From G965222535 sp965222535 (GTDB lineage: Bacteria; Pseudomonadota; Gammaproteobacteria; HK1), in contig OZ244957.1 of the NCBI GenBank assembly GCA_965222535.1, positions 62,001 through 126,000 of the forward strand: 64,000 nucleotides of DNA. The letters run 5' to 3'. How positions within the stretch are numbered: position 1 is the first letter of the stretch; the number at the start of each line of letters is the position of its first letter. Below the pieces are notes generated by a model. It was not told the origin of the DNA. It ran no database searches and saw only the letters and a list, made by a program, of their open reading frames with translations. The position numbers and the translations under genes were made by a program. Positions 34,056-43,102 of this stretch are shown piece by piece.

Positions 34056-35210
34056 TCAGTCAGCCTGTTTGCGCAAGAAAGCCGGGATATCCATGCTGCC
34101 ATCAGCACCAGCGGTGTTCAAGCGTTTATCAGAGACGCCACGGAAACCTTCTTTCGCTTGCCCAAAAAGCTGCTGTTGTACCCGAGGGACTATCGGGCGC
34201 ACGATGGTATCGCTAACGCTTTCCAGCGATTCAGAGGGCAGCCCGGTTATCACCACAGTAACCCGCAACTCATCACCCATCGCGTTATCTACAGCCGAAC
34301 CAACGATCACCGTCGCATTCTTTGAGACCTGCGACGCGATATCGTTAATGGTAACAAACTCATCGGCGCGCAGTTCATCCGTGGCGGTAATGTTGATCAG
34401 GATGCCACGCGCACCTTTGATGTCAACATTTTCCAATAAATCGCTGTGAATGGCTTTCTCGAGCGCTTCTTGGGCGCGGTTCTCGCCTTTGGCAGTGCCA
34501 ATCCCCATGACAGCGGGGCCCTTCTCCGACATTACTGCTTCAACATCCGCAAAGTCAACATTGATCAGCCCGGGACGGGTGATGATCTCGGAAATCCCCT
34601 GCACCGCATTCAGCAGCACATCGTTAACCTTGGAAAACAACTCTTGCAGCGGGCGCGATAAATCCTGCTTGTCAACCAAGCGTTGGTTAGGAATAGTGAT
34701 CATGCAATTCACTTGCTGGGCCAGCTCAGCGATCCCGTGTTCAGCGTTTTTCATCCGCCGCCCCCCCTCAAACAAGAACGGCTTAGTCACAATGGCAACC
34801 GCCAGCACGCCTTTTTCTTTTGCGATCTCAGCAATAAACGGTGCCGCGCCAGTACCTGTACCACCGCCCATACCAGCGGTAATGAAGACCATATTGCAGC
34901 CTTCGAGCAACTGTTCAATGGCCTGCTGCTGCTCTATCGCTGCTTGACGGCCTTTTTCTGGGTTAGCGCCGGCACCTAAGCCACGGGTGGTTTCAAGGCC
35001 GATTTGCACCGGCTCTGCTGAAGATAGCGCCAGCACCTGGGAGTCGGTGTTGACGCAAACGAACCTTATCCCTTCAATTCCTTTGCGCACCATGTGTTCA
35101 ACAGCGTTACCGCCACCGCCGCCAACGCCGATGGTCAGCAGGCTGGCTTGATTGGTTAAAGCACTGTTTTTTTCGTCCATGACGAAGTCAATTTTCTTAT
35201 CGTACGTCAT
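34056..35210 (-). CDS. ftsZ: Cell division GTPase FtsZ
   Basis: 384 residues. The GTP-binding tubulin signature GGGTGTG is at 115-121 within FITAGMGGGTGTGAAP, and the T7 loop NVDFADVEAVM is intact. A linker of about 50 residues leads to the conserved C-terminal peptide DIPAFLRKQAD that binds FtsA and ZipA. The ATG at 35210 has AGGGAG about nine bases upstream; the in-frame ATG at 35228 is less well placed. Last gene of the dcw cluster; an HNH gene separates it from ftsA, and lpxC, a frequent follower, is absent. Confidence 0.96.
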   Translation of the reverse strand: MTYDKKIDFVMDEKNSALTNQASLLTIGVGGGGGNAVEHMVRKGIEGIRFVCVNTDSQVLALSSAEPVQIGLETTRGLGAGANPEKGRQAAIEQQQAIEQLLEGCNMVFITAGMGGGTGTGAAPFIAEIAKEKGVLAVAIVTKPFLFEGGRRMKNAEHGIAELAQQVNCMITIPNQRLVDKQDLSRPLQELFSKVNDVLLNAVQGISEIITRPGLINVDFADVEAVMSEKGPAVMGIGTAKGENRAQEALEKAIHSDLLENVDIKGARGILINITATDELRADEFVTINDIASQVSKNATVIVGSAVDNAMGDELRVTVVITGLPSESLESVSDTIVRPIVPRVQQQLFGQAKEGFRGVSDKRLNTAGADGSMDIPAFLRKQAD

Positions 35211-35376
35211 TGCACTCACTCCCTGCATTGGTCTTAGCCTATTTAATTAGGCGGGTGGTTAGATAGGGTTAGAATAATTCAGAATCCCGAAAAAGCACCC
35301 AATTGACAGTCGATTGGGAACACGCCTTGGGATACTTGATTGCGCTATGCTGAACGGCGCACGCCTTTCGCCCTAG

Positions 35377-36216
35377 CTAATTATTAGGAAATAGCTCATT
35401 GAGTATTTTAATGTATCGTTTTGAAACTTGAGCAACTTCTTGATATGCCATATTCAAAATCATTTCAACTTGATCGTTATCTCCTAAAGGGTCGTAGTTT
35501 CTACTTTCCATATACCCCTCGATCTTTTCTATCCGCTGTTGTTGGCTCTCCAAAAAATCACGATAATCGTTACCTGCTTTTTTGGCGTTACATGAACTGC
35601 AACTGGGTACTAAATTACCTAGCCGATGCTCACCCAATGATTCCCTGTTAATCGGAATTACATGATCCATGACCAAATCACCGGATAAATCACAATAAGC
35701 GCATTGGTTCGAAAAATATTCTTTTGTCTCTTTCCAATTATTGTCATTGAAAGACTCTTGACCTAAATTACTGAGTATATTTCGCACCAAAAGATTTTGA
35801 CAATTGCCAATTGCGTTGCCTCTGTATCTGCTATTTTCTCTGGTTGATTTTTGCCTTTCATTTACGGGCACGGCGGCAACTTCATCTGGCGATGCAACTT
35901 CATCCAGCATTGATAATTCATCTCCAGTAGTTATCTTTTTATTAATCAGGTATCTAATGAAGTGCGGTTTGCTTGTACCAATCCATTGACTGGAAGCCCT
36001 GACCGTCTTTCCTCTCACAAGGTATCTATCGCTCCAGTAACGTTTTGATTCTTCATCAGGAATCAACGAGACCTCAGTACAGAATGGGTAATTTATATCG
36101 AAAATCTTTTTTGAATACTTTTTATCCATCAGACGGTCCAGCTCATCGTGATCACTGGTATCGCAATAGTGGAATATCCTCTTTATATGACGCTTAACTA
36201 ATCTGCCAATTTTCAT
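35377..36216 (-). CDS. HNH endonuclease inserted between ftsA and ftsZ
   Basis: 279 residues. The HNH module is in the C-terminal part: CAYC (C172, C175), MDHVIPINR with D184 and H185, then NLVPSCSSCNAKKAGNDY with zinc ligands C206 and C209. The N-terminal 150 residues have no recognised domain. The gene is distinctly AT-richer than ftsA and ftsZ and is on the same strand, so ftsZ transcription from upstream must pass through it. Free-standing HNH proteins include homing and phage-type nucleases; which this is cannot be told. Confidence 0.85.
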   Translation of the reverse strand: MKIGRLVKRHIKRIFHYCDTSDHDELDRLMDKKYSKKIFDINYPFCTEVSLIPDEESKRYWSDRYLVRGKTVRASSQWIGTSKPHFIRYLINKKITTGDELSMLDEVASPDEVAAVPVNERQKSTRENSRYRGNAIGNCQNLLVRNILSNLGQESFNDNNWKETKEYFSNQCAYCDLSGDLVMDHVIPINRESLGEHRLGNLVPSCSSCNAKKAGNDYRDFLESQQQRIEKIEGYMESRNYDPLGDNDQVEMILNMAYQEVAQVSKRYIKILNELFPNN

Positions 36217-36281
36217 ATCACACCTCGATTATTTTTCTCCTAACACCCAGTTAAGGTGCGCTGCTGGTTGGCGGTAACACC

Positions 36282-37508
36282 CTAAAAGCGCCCTTGAAAC
36301 CAACCTTTGATGCGTTTCATAAGGCTTGGGGGCAGTGGGTGTTGGCGGTGCCCACGGCGGTGCTGCGCCTGACCAAAATGCAATAATCCGACCGCGGTTG
36401 AGTAAATTGGATCGCGCGTTACGTTCTGCAGGCCTAAGTTGTTGGGCGGCATCCCGGTACGGATCGGGAGTTGCAAAACTTCCTCGGCGAGCTCGGACAC
36501 CCCTTCCATTTTTGCGCTGCCGCCGGTCAGTACCACGCCGGCCGGGATCATCTGCTCGAAACCACTCCTGCGCAATTCGCCCTGTACCAGCCTGAACAAC
36601 TCTTCGTAGCGCGGCTCTACCACCTCAGCCAAAAGCTGCCGCGTAAGCTTGCGTGGCGGGCGGTCGCCGATACTCGGTACTTCAATGACCTCTTCCATAC
36701 TGGCTAACTTCGTCATCGCGCAAGCGTATTGCAGCTTTATCTGCTCAGCTTCGTGGCTTGGCGTACGCAGCGCGACTGAAATATCGTTGGTCACTTGATC
36801 ACCGGCGATCGGAATATTTGCCGTATGACGGATAGCGCTACTGTGGAAAATTGCCAGATCCGTTGTACCACCGCCGATATCGATCAGCATCACGCCTAAA
36901 TCTTTTTCATCGGCGGTCAACACCGTTTCGCTGGAGGCTAACTGCTCCAGCACCACATCAGCGACTGTAATCCCGCAGCGCCGGGTGCAGTTGATAATGT
37001 TGTTCACCGCGCTGATCGCGCAGGTGATCATATGAACTTGGGTTTCCAGCCGCACCCCCGACATACCGACAGGCGACTTGATGCCGTCATAACCATCGAT
37101 CGAATACTCCTGCACCAACGTATGGAGGATTTGCTGACCACTCGGAATCGCTACCGCACGCGCCGTATCGAGTACCCGATCAACGTCAGCCTGAGTGATT
37201 TCCTGGTTATTGATCGCAGTCGCACCATCAGAATTGAGACCGTTGATATGACCGCCGGCAATCCCAACATAAACCGATTGTATGGCGCAGCCTGACATCA
37301 ATTGGGCTTCATCCAGTGAGCGTTGGATCGATTGCACCGTTGACTCAATATCAATAATCATCCCTTTACGGAGCCCATAAGAGGGATGGATGCCAATACC
37401 ACTAACTTCAATGGAGCCATCACTTTTGTCTTCGCCCACTATCGTGCAGATCTTGGAGGTGCCGATGTCAAGGCCAACGATATGACGCTGGCTGCTCTCT
37501 TTTTTCAT
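36282..37508 (-). CDS. ftsA: Cell division protein FtsA
   Basis: 408-residue actin-family ATPase that ties FtsZ to the membrane. Phosphate-1 motif IVGLDIGTSKICTIVGE, the 1C subdomain with QEYSIDG, phosphate-2 LIDIGGGTTDLAIF, adenosine motif VVLTGGSAKMEG, and a C-terminal amphipathic helix LMKRIKGWFQGRF preceded by a basic His/Arg-rich linker. Length is slightly below E. coli FtsA (420). Usual place after ftsQ. Confidence 0.96.
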   Translation of the reverse strand: MKKESSQRHIVGLDIGTSKICTIVGEDKSDGSIEVSGIGIHPSYGLRKGMIIDIESTVQSIQRSLDEAQLMSGCAIQSVYVGIAGGHINGLNSDGATAINNQEITQADVDRVLDTARAVAIPSGQQILHTLVQEYSIDGYDGIKSPVGMSGVRLETQVHMITCAISAVNNIINCTRRCGITVADVVLEQLASSETVLTADEKDLGVMLIDIGGGTTDLAIFHSSAIRHTANIPIAGDQVTNDISVALRTPSHEAEQIKLQYACAMTKLASMEEVIEVPSIGDRPPRKLTRQLLAEVVEPRYEELFRLVQGELRRSGFEQMIPAGVVLTGGSAKMEGVSELAEEVLQLPIRTGMPPNNLGLQNVTRDPIYSTAVGLLHFGQAQHRRGHRQHPLPPSLMKRIKGWFQGRF

Positions 37509-37654
37509 TGATTATCACCTCCAAACAAATTTGAAATCGAAGCCTCTGGCGTCAGCACGAAAAAATCTGAACTGCTGACACGCTAGGCGTACGCGAAAAT
37601 CACAAACACGCTCGAACTTTGAATGCCTGACTCAATCCGTCAATGGGCGCTACG

Positions 37655-38458
37655 CTACCCCTTGTCTTTGCCTGCTTTGTAGGTCACCGCAAAACCGTTG
37701 GTATAGCGAAAATCAATGCGTGCAACCGCGGCAAGTTCAGCGCCAAAGGCGTTTATCAGGGCATTGCCGTACGTAATCACAACGCTCGCCGGATCGTTCG
37801 AATCGGTTATCAACAGCCCCCCTCCGTCGGTCAACATCTGCCACTCCCCGCTTTCCAATAAGCGCAGCCGCCGCAGCGCCACCTGGAACACCTCAAACGC
37901 GACTTGCAAACGCTGCCAAGCCGACAATAAGCGCCGTTGGCTATTGGCCGGGCCATCAAACCGCGGCCACGCGCTGAATTGGTCGATGTTGGCAGGAGTG
38001 AACAGCTCACCATCGGAATCCAGCAGCGCCCCTTCACCCCAGCGGGCGACGGCTTGGCGCTCGCTGATCTCGACCTCTAAGGTATTGGGCCAGACGATGC
38101 GCACCGAGCCCTGCTTAACCCACGGCAACGCCAGCACCGATTGACGTATGTCAGCGGCTGCAAGCGTCAACCATGAACCCTCAAGATGCTGATTAATAAC
38201 GGCTCTTAGCGCGCCGCGATCGAGGTTCGTGAACTTCCCGATAACATTGACCTGATGAATCGGCTGCTGCTGCTGCAACGGGTGCAGCAGCACCCCCGCG
38301 CTAACCATCAGGCCAAGCCCCAATACCGCCAGCAACCACCCGGTAGCGCTCCTGCGCCGCCTTTTGCCTAGCACTGAGCGCGCTGTGCTGGCAGCGACCC
38401 CACCAACCGCGGAGGCGATGATCGCCGCCGCTGACGATTCGGCAGCCACTTTGTTCAT
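37655..38458 (-). CDS. ftsQ: Cell division protein FtsQ
   Basis: 267-residue bitopic membrane protein: a cytoplasmic basic segment (GKRRRRS) before one membrane helix near residues 40-57 (TGWLLAVLGLGLMVSAGVLL), a POTRA domain (HQVNVIGKFTNLDRGALRAV to about residue 130) and the FtsQ domain with SERQAVARWGEGALLDSDG. It links the FtsBL complex to the divisome. The stop side precedes ftsA by about 150 bases, and the start overlaps the ddl stop (ATGA). Confidence 0.93.
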   Translation of the reverse strand: MNKVAAESSAAAIIASAVGGVAASTARSVLGKRRRRSATGWLLAVLGLGLMVSAGVLLHPLQQQQPIHQVNVIGKFTNLDRGALRAVINQHLEGSWLTLAAADIRQSVLALPWVKQGSVRIVWPNTLEVEISERQAVARWGEGALLDSDGELFTPANIDQFSAWPRFDGPANSQRRLLSAWQRLQVAFEVFQVALRRLRLLESGEWQMLTDGGGLLITDSNDPASVVITYGNALINAFGAELAAVARIDFRYTNGFAVTYKAGKDKG

Positions 38459-39417
38459 CGGACGCTAGTCTCTAGGATACGCCATGCCAGCTCTGCAAAA
38501 TTGCTTCCCAACGCCGCCGCCGCCAGCGGCACCAAACTGTGGGGAGTCATTCCCGGCACCGTGTTGACATCCAACACCATCGGCGTACCGTCGAAAGCGC
38601 GGATAAAATCGGTGCGTCCCCAACCCGATCCGCCCAGGGACTGAAACGCCGCCAGCGATAGTTGCTGATAGCGCCGCTCGATCGCCGCATCAAGACCGCA
38701 AGGACAATGGAATTGGGTCTTTGCGCCTTCGCTGTATTTGGCGCTGTAATCATAAAACGTCTGGGTTGGCGTCTCGATGCGAATCAATGGCAGCGCCAAA
38801 GCGCCTAAAAAACTGGCGGTGTATTCCACGCCCTCAACCCACGACTCAGCGATGACCTGATCGTCAAATGCCCTAGCCTTATCAAAGGCCTGCTTGAGCG
38901 ATGCTTGATTATCAACCCGGGTGATCCCCAAGCTGGAGCCTTCACGCGCTGGTTTAATCGCTAACGGGTACCCCACTTCAGCAGCGGCACCCGATAACGC
39001 TGAGCCGTCGCTGATGAAACAGAACGCCGGTGTTGCAATCCCGCACTGCCGCCAGATCTGCTTTGCGCGTCGTTTGTCCATCGCTAACGCTGAACCCAGT
39101 ACGCCACTGCCGGTATACGGCATGCCCAACGTGTCGAGGGCACCTTGCAGGCTGCCATCCTCCCCCCCGCGACCATGTAGAACGATGAACACGCGGTCAA
39201 AACGTCCCGCCACCAAACGGGCGATGATGGCATGATCTTTATCTAGGCCAATCGCATTTACGCCACTTTCCTGCAGCGCCCGCAGCACCCCAGCACCACT
39301 CGCCAGCGACACTTCGCGCTCGCCCGACTGGCCACCGTAAACCACTGCTACCTTGCCGAACTGAGCGGCATCCGGCACCCGCAGGGGAGGCAATTTGTCA
39401 TGCCGCGTGGCAGACAT
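38455..39417 (-). CDS. ddl: D-alanine--D-alanine ligase
   Basis: 320-residue ATP-grasp enzyme that makes the D-Ala-D-Ala dipeptide. VVYGGQSGEREVSL, LHGRGGEDGSLQGALD, the YTGSGVLGSALAMDK segment, KPAREGSSLG and DVNTVPGMTPHSLVP are all present; the Tyr of YDYSAKY and the metal-binding DVNT Asp/Asn are intact. A DdlB-type copy in its usual dcw place between murB and ftsQ. Confidence 0.95.
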   Translation of the reverse strand: MSATRHDKLPPLRVPDAAQFGKVAVVYGGQSGEREVSLASGAGVLRALQESGVNAIGLDKDHAIIARLVAGRFDRVFIVLHGRGGEDGSLQGALDTLGMPYTGSGVLGSALAMDKRRAKQIWRQCGIATPAFCFISDGSALSGAAAEVGYPLAIKPAREGSSLGITRVDNQASLKQAFDKARAFDDQVIAESWVEGVEYTASFLGALALPLIRIETPTQTFYDYSAKYSEGAKTQFHCPCGLDAAIERRYQQLSLAAFQSLGGSGWGRTDFIRAFDGTPMVLDVNTVPGMTPHSLVPLAAAALGSNFAELAWRILETSVR

Positions 39418-39420
39418 GTT

Positions 39421-40413
39421 TCAGCTCACCTCCAAATGCCCATGGGGGACGCCGCCATCGGCCACAGTACGCCTCTCAACGCCCTTGGCTGCAACGCGAC
39501 GCGGCAGCAACGGCTGTTTGACGACAGGTTGTGATGGGGCTGCTGTCAGTGCGCCCGCGATCTGCACCTCTGGTTGCAGCCAGACACCGTAGGCGGCATG
39601 CACCTCGGCTTTCATAAGGTGCATCAAGGCGTTGATTTCGCTCGCCGTCGCAGCGCCGCTGTTGATAATGAAATTGGCATGTCTCGTGGACACCACGGCA
39701 CCGCCACAGGCGGTGCCTTTGAGTCCGCTGGCCTCGATCAGACGCCCTGCATAATCCCCCGGCGGATTGCGAAAAACTGAACCACAACTGCGCACACGAC
39801 TCGGTTGGCGGCGATCGCGCAGCAACAGCAAATCACGGATCTGCCGCTGACTGGCAGCCGCATCACCGCGCTCAAGCTGCAACTCACAGCCGATAAAAGC
39901 GCCCTCCCCCAACCCATCCACCTGGCGATAAGCGACGTCAAACTCACTCGCCGCTTGCGTGCGCACTCGCCCTTTACGGTCAATGCAGCGCACCCGCGTT
40001 ACGTATTCCCACAGCGCGTGCCCGGCAGCGCCGGCATTCATCTTCAGCGCACCGCCCATGGTGCCAGGGATCCCAGCGAGAAATTCAACCCCGACACAGC
40101 CCGCTTTGGCACAGGTACGCGCAACGCGCGCGCAAGGAGCGCCGGCGTCGCAGTCAATGCAGCAATCATCCAAGATGCGGATGTTGGCGATGCTGCCGCC
40201 GAAACGGATTACGCTACCGTCAAAGCCGGCATCCGCAATCAGCAGGTTGCTGCCAAGGCCGATCCACAACAGATCTTCAGCAACCGCGCGTTGCGCAAGG
40301 AAAAGCGCCAGGTCCTGCACCGCAGCCGGCTCAAAAAAGCATTTCGCCGGACCACCGACGGCCCAACTGGTATAGCTTGCCAGTGGTTCGTTATAGCGCA
40401 GGATAGCGTTCAT
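39421..40413 (-). CDS. murB: UDP-N-acetylenolpyruvoylglucosamine reductase
   Basis: 330-residue FAD enzyme that reduces enolpyruvate to lactate on UDP-GlcNAc. SYTSWAVGGPA, LLWIGLGSNLLIADAGFDG, FLAGIPGTMGGALKMNAGA and SCGSVFRNPPGDYAGRLIEA (with the catalytic Ser) are visible; AEVHAAYGVWLQPEVQ closes the fold. The compact SCGSVFRNP arrangement is that of type II MurB, not the longer E. coli type I. The last 45 residues are a Pro/Arg-rich tail with no clear role. Three bases separate it from ddl. Confidence 0.94.
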   Translation of the reverse strand: MNAILRYNEPLASYTSWAVGGPAKCFFEPAAVQDLALFLAQRAVAEDLLWIGLGSNLLIADAGFDGSVIRFGGSIANIRILDDCCIDCDAGAPCARVARTCAKAGCVGVEFLAGIPGTMGGALKMNAGAAGHALWEYVTRVRCIDRKGRVRTQAASEFDVAYRQVDGLGEGAFIGCELQLERGDAAASQRQIRDLLLLRDRRQPSRVRSCGSVFRNPPGDYAGRLIEASGLKGTACGGAVVSTRHANFIINSGAATASEINALMHLMKAEVHAAYGVWLQPEVQIAGALTAAPSQPVVKQPLLPRRVAAKGVERRTVADGGVPHGHLEVS

Positions 40414-40494
40414 GGAAGCGTTCTAAGCGTCAGCAGAGGAAAATCAGAAACTGAGGCATAATCGGATGGTTCATGGATCCAAGATTCTGTATCG

Positions 40495-42027
40495 CTAGAC
40501 AGTTTGATGGTCGACAGGCTTCGAGCGTACGGCAAATTGCTGTTGGATGCGCGGTGCCAAATGAGCGATATTGCCCGCTCCCAAGGTAACCACTACATCG
40601 CCGTCGGCGATCACCTGCGGGAGATGCTGTAACACCTGATCTGCGGTGTCGAGTACCAGTGGCTTACCACAACTGACCCGATTCGCTTCGATCAGTGCCG
40701 CTAAAGCCGCTGAGTCAGCCCCTTCAATAGGTGGCTCACTGGCAGCGTATACCGACATCAATATCAGCACCTCGGCACGCGCCAAGGCAAGCGCAAACTC
40801 CGCCAACAGATCACGCAGTCGCGTGAACCGATGCGGCTGAAACACGACCACCATGCGGCGCTCTGGATAGCTCCCGCTAATCGCCGCAAGGGTTACCTGC
40901 AACTCACGCGGGTGGTGCGCGTAATCATCCACCAAGGTAAAGCGCTCACCGCGGCAAGTGTACAGATCGCCGTAGCGCTGGATGCGGCGTTTAATGCCTT
41001 TAAAAGTAGCCAAGGTGTTGACGATGATGTCATGCTCAATGCCAAGCTCGGTGGCGACCGCAATCGCCGCCAAGGTATTCAGCACGTTGTGTTGCCCAGA
41101 CATGTTTAAGGTGCAATCGAAGCGCTCATCGCGATAGCGAATGTGGGCGCGAAAATGCGTTTTGCAACCATCGATTATGATATCGCTGGCATTGACGTCG
41201 GCGACCTCGTTGATGCCATAACGCAGTTGTGGTCGCGCAATCATAGCTTGCAGTTTGTTCAGCATCGGGTCATCGGCGCATAGCACCGCAAGACCATAGA
41301 ACGGCAGGTTATAGAGGAAACTGACAAACGCCTGCTGCAACCCCTCCAGCGTCCCGCCGTAAGCCTGCAAGTGGTCATTATCGATGTTGGTTACCACCGC
41401 CAGCATGGGTTGCAGGTGCAAAAAAGTGGCATCGCTTTCATCGGCTTCGGCGACCAGATAACTCCCCCTACCCAAACGCGCATTGGAGCCATCATCGATA
41501 CCGTCAGTCCCCCCCTCAGCATGGTGCCCGGCAGCCGTCAGACGACCGCCGATGGCAAAGGTCGGATCAAATCCGGCAGCTTCCAATAAGCTCACCAGCA
41601 AACTGGTAGTGGTGGTTTTCCCATGACTACCGGTGATCGCGATGCCGTACTTGAAACGCATTATCTCGGCCAGCATCTGCGCACGTGGAATAACCACCGC
41701 GCCACACTGGCGAGCACCGACAACCTCCGGGTTATCGTCAGCGATCGCCGATGACACCACCAGCACATCGCAGTGTGCGGCGTGCTCCCTGCGGTGACCG
41801 TGATACACCGTGATACCGCGCGACTGTAAGCGCTGCAATACCGGGCTGTTGACCTGATCCGAGCCGCTGACGACAAAACCCAGGTCGTGCATCAATTCAG
41901 CAATCCCGCTCATCCCGATCCCACCGATGCCGACAAAATGCAGCCGCCGCATACGCCGCATCCAAATGTTCCCCGGCGGTGCTCCGGGTAACGCTTGAGG
42001 CAACGGCTGGCGCAGCGTCTCAAGCAT
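40495..42027 (-). CDS. murC: UDP-N-acetylmuramate--L-alanine ligase
   Basis: 510 residues. Rossmann opening LHFVGIGGIGMSGIAEL, the ATP loop ITGSHGKTTTTSLL, EADESDATF, and the C-terminal YAHHPREL and FQPHRFTRL motifs of MurC. It adds L-Ala to UDP-MurNAc. The ATG at 42027, with AGG eight bases upstream, overlaps the murG stop by eight bases; a TTG five codons earlier is less likely. There is an N-terminal extension of about 30 residues before the Rossmann fold. Confidence 0.95.
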   Translation of the reverse strand: MLETLRQPLPQALPGAPPGNIWMRRMRRLHFVGIGGIGMSGIAELMHDLGFVVSGSDQVNSPVLQRLQSRGITVYHGHRREHAAHCDVLVVSSAIADDNPEVVGARQCGAVVIPRAQMLAEIMRFKYGIAITGSHGKTTTTSLLVSLLEAAGFDPTFAIGGRLTAAGHHAEGGTDGIDDGSNARLGRGSYLVAEADESDATFLHLQPMLAVVTNIDNDHLQAYGGTLEGLQQAFVSFLYNLPFYGLAVLCADDPMLNKLQAMIARPQLRYGINEVADVNASDIIIDGCKTHFRAHIRYRDERFDCTLNMSGQHNVLNTLAAIAVATELGIEHDIIVNTLATFKGIKRRIQRYGDLYTCRGERFTLVDDYAHHPRELQVTLAAISGSYPERRMVVVFQPHRFTRLRDLLAEFALALARAEVLILMSVYAASEPPIEGADSAALAALIEANRVSCGKPLVLDTADQVLQHLPQVIADGDVVVTLGAGNIAHLAPRIQQQFAVRSKPVDHQTV

Positions 42028-43102
42028 CACCGCTACCTGCAATCAGGCAGTGCTGCATCACCTGCATACTTGCATCAAGGCGCGCCAAACGCCGCGCCGC
42101 ACTCGCCAGTTGCAGCAATTTGTGGCGATCCAAAGCAAGCTCATGCAGCACATTCACAAGGCTGGTGGCGTTCAGGTGTTGCTGTGGCAGCACCACCGCC
42201 GCGCCATGCCGAGACAAATAAGCGGCGTTATGGGTCTGGTGATCATCGACGGCATGAGGTAGCGGGACTAAGATAGCAGCGGCACCAGCGGCACAGATTT
42301 CCGCCAGCGTCATCGCCCCACTGCGACACACGACGATATCCGACCACGCATAAGCCGCCGCCATGTCGTCAATGAATGGTGCCACCTTAGCGTCGCTGTA
42401 CTGCCGATAGCGATTGCAGGTCTCCGCAAGCGATGCGCGTCCACTCTGGTGATACACCAGCCCTCGAACCCCGGAGCTCAACTGCAACACTGCTTGCGGT
42501 ACGATTTGGTTGAGCGCCACAGCGCCTTGGCTGCCACCGATCACTAGGATGCGTAATTCCTCTTGTTTGCGCTGCGCCAAACGTACTGCCGGCGCAGTGA
42601 TCGCGGCAAACTGCGCACGCACTGGATTGCCAACATGTTGTGCGCGCACACCAAACACTTCAGCGAAGCCGACCAGCACCTGGCAGGCCAATGGCTTCAG
42701 CACCCGATTAGCAAGCCCGGGGATCGCGTTTTGCTCATGAATCAGCAAAGGCACACGCAGCAATCGCGCCGCCAACCCTCCCGCGACACTGCCATAGCCC
42801 CCCATGCCGAGCACCACCTGCGGCTTTACCCGTCGGATGATTTGCAGTGCTTTGCACAGTGCATACAGCAATTTCCATGGCAGTTGCAACCAGCCCACGA
42901 GCCCTTTGCCGCGCACCCCCGCAAGCGGCACGGTGTACAGTGGAATACCGTATTGGGGTGCCAACTGAGACTCTATGCCGAGCGCTGTGCCCAACCACCT
43001 GACGCGGTGCCCGGCTTGCGTTAATTCAGCCGCGACAGCGAGTCCAGGATAGACGTGCCCGCCCGTACCCGCCGCTGCGATCAATACCGTTATGCGCTTC
43101 AT
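42020..43102 (-). CDS. murG: UDP-GlcNAc--lipid I N-acetylglucosaminyltransferase
   Basis: 360 residues. The donor/acceptor loops AAAGTGGHVYPGLAVA and GMGGYGSVAGGLAA, LLIHEQNAIPGLANR, LVIGGSQGAVALN and CRSGAMTLAEICAAGAAAIL are classical MurG. It makes lipid II at the inner face of the membrane. The ATG at 43102 overlaps the ftsW stop (ATGA); the longer frame up to 43399 lies over ftsW and is spurious. Confidence 0.96.
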   Translation of the reverse strand: MKRITVLIAAAGTGGHVYPGLAVAAELTQAGHRVRWLGTALGIESQLAPQYGIPLYTVPLAGVRGKGLVGWLQLPWKLLYALCKALQIIRRVKPQVVLGMGGYGSVAGGLAARLLRVPLLIHEQNAIPGLANRVLKPLACQVLVGFAEVFGVRAQHVGNPVRAQFAAITAPAVRLAQRKQEELRILVIGGSQGAVALNQIVPQAVLQLSSGVRGLVYHQSGRASLAETCNRYRQYSDAKVAPFIDDMAAAYAWSDIVVCRSGAMTLAEICAAGAAAILVPLPHAVDDHQTHNAAYLSRHGAAVVLPQQHLNATSLVNVLHELALDRHKLLQLASAARRLARLDASMQVMQHCLIAGSGDA

